A stretch of DNA of 64,000 bases, from positions 555,720 to 619,719 of the forward strand of contig NZ_FZOW01000001.1 of assembly GCF_900188125.1 (NCBI RefSeq), in the 5' to 3' direction. The translations under genes and the position numbers were made by a program. This document shows, one piece after another, positions 63,338-64,000 of the stretch. Numbering within the stretch: the stretch's first letter is position 1; the number at the start of each line of letters is the position of its first letter. The notes under the pieces are model-generated. The model was not told the origin of the DNA. It saw only the letters and a program-made list of their open reading frames with translations, and ran no database searches. This stretch comes from Rhodococcoides kyotonense. GTDB taxonomy: Bacteria > Actinomycetota > Actinomycetes > Mycobacteriales > Mycobacteriaceae.

Positions 63338-64000
63338 CTACTTCAGATCCCTGCCTGGATCCGGGTCGCCGGAGTGCTCGTGGTCGCTCGTGCTGATCGG
63401 TGCGCGACGAGCCTGTTCGAGTACTTCGGTGGTGTGTCCGCCGTGGCTGCCGGGCCCGACGTGGGCTTCGGCGCGCATCCGCTCGACCATGTGCGGGTAA
63501 TGCAACTCGAACGCCGGACGCTCGGACCGGATGCGGGGCAGTTCGGTGAAGTTGTGCCGCGGCGGCGGGCAGGAGGTGGCCCACTCCAACGAGTTACCGT
63601 ACCCCCACGGGTCGTCGACGGTGACGACCTCGCCGTACCGGTAGGACTTGAACACATTCCACACGAACGGCAACGTACTGGCACCGAGCACGAACGCACC
63701 GATCGTGGAAATGATGTTCAGCGTGGTGAACCCGTCGGAGGCCAGGTAGTCCGCGTACCGGCGGGGCATGCCCTCGTTACCGAGCCAGTGCTGCACCAGG
63801 AACGTGCCGTGGAACCCGAGGAACGTCAACCAGAAATGCCACTTCCCGAGGCGTTCGTCCATCATCCGGCCCGTCATCTTCGGGAACCAGAAGTAGATAC
63901 CGGCATAGGTGGCGAACACGACCGTGCCGAACACCACGTAGTGGAAGTGCGCGATCACGAAGTAGGTGTCGGTGACATGGAAATCGATCGGCGGGCTGGC
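63338..64000 (-). CDS. ctaD: Cytochrome c oxidase subunit I (CtaD), C-terminal 220 residues, 5' end off the window
   Basis: The window holds the last part of the aa3-type oxidase catalytic subunit, in frame to base 64000. [15 protein letters not shown] contains the two haem histidines of helix X; further membrane helices follow, then a hydrophilic C-terminus ending DPGRDLK. The whole protein would be about 570-580 residues, so about 350 are missing. It reduces oxygen in the cytochrome bcc-aa3 supercomplex. Confidence 0.97.
   Translation of the reverse strand, partial: ASPPIDFHVTDTYFVIAHFHYVVFGTVVFATYAGIYFWFPKMTGRMMDERLGKWHFWLTFLGFHGTFLVQHWLGNEGMPRRYADYLASDGFTTLNIISTIGAFVLGASTLPFVWNVFKSYRYGEVVTVDDPWGYGNSLEWATSCPPPRHNFTELPRIRSERPAFELHYPHMVERMRAEAHVGPGSHGGHTTEVLEQARRAPISTSDHEHSGDPDPGRDLK

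Overview
The window is a high-GC actinobacterial chromosome segment with GTG/TTG starts, many apparently leaderless TANNNT promoters and tightly packed genes. Gene order follows the Mycobacterium tuberculosis Rv2987c-Rv3043c block from memory (leuD-leuC-IclR, gltX, leuB, serA, ilvC-ilvN-ilvB, the PH-domain protein, DoxX, LppZ, gatB, pfkA, gatA-gatC, ligA, mnmA-iscS, etfA-etfB, the methylglucose lipopolysaccharide genes, echA17, serB2, ctaD). The insertions and repeats fit Rhodococcus sensu lato (Nocardiaceae); that assignment is inference. The first gene (leuD) and the last (ctaD) are cut by the window edges.

Layout. 1-2868: leuCD and the divergent IclR regulator. 2932-10359: a split-barrel flavin/F420 protein, a small DUF5302 protein, tRNA-Glu and tRNA-Gln, a family-A polymerase without a 5' nuclease, a YihY membrane protein, gltX, a fumarylacetoacetate-hydrolase family enzyme and an MFS transporter. 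10360-10910: non-coding, a tandem array of about six 73-74 bp palindromic units. 10911-19916: branched-chain amino acid and serine genes (leuB, serA, ilvC, ilvN, ilvB, ilvD), with an attenuator and a 15-codon leader peptide before ilvB. 19972-22089: DoxX and an LppZ-like lipoprotein. 22096-27312: glycerol operon glpF-glpK-glpD with a divergent SorC-type regulator. 27335-38302: gatB, a thioesterase, pfkA, a two-component system, a lipolytic cassette (phospholipase A2-like, membrane alpha/beta hydrolase, esterase), gatA-gatC and an ACT protein. 38307-47582: ligA, a short MetE-like protein, mnmA-iscS, an olsB/olsA-like acyltransferase pair and etfB-etfA. 47793-55833: a methylglucose lipopolysaccharide-type cluster (methyltransferase, GH57, glycosyltransferase, hexapeptide acyltransferase) followed by a beta-propeller lipoprotein and two more methyltransferases. 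55890-64000: echA, NUDIX, an ABC ATPase, glgX, a YczE-like membrane protein, a Pth2-like hydrolase, serB and the 3' part of ctaD.

How the genes work together. Three themes stand out. (1) Branched-chain amino acid synthesis appears under two controls: attenuation at ilvB, and 12-bp elements resembling the corynebacterial LtbR operator at leuCD/ltbR, the MFS gene and ilvB. (2) The two tRNAs, gltX and gatCAB together encode the indirect, transamidation route to Gln-tRNA(Gln). (3) Alpha-glucan and lipid chemistry recurs: GH57, GT4 and GlgX enzymes, phospholipase and esterase genes, and PlsC/GNAT acyltransferases. No rRNA, CRISPR array, transposase, integrase or prophage gene was seen. Most convergent gene pairs abut or overlap by a few bases, and one pair (glgX and the YczE-like gene) overlaps by 235 bp.
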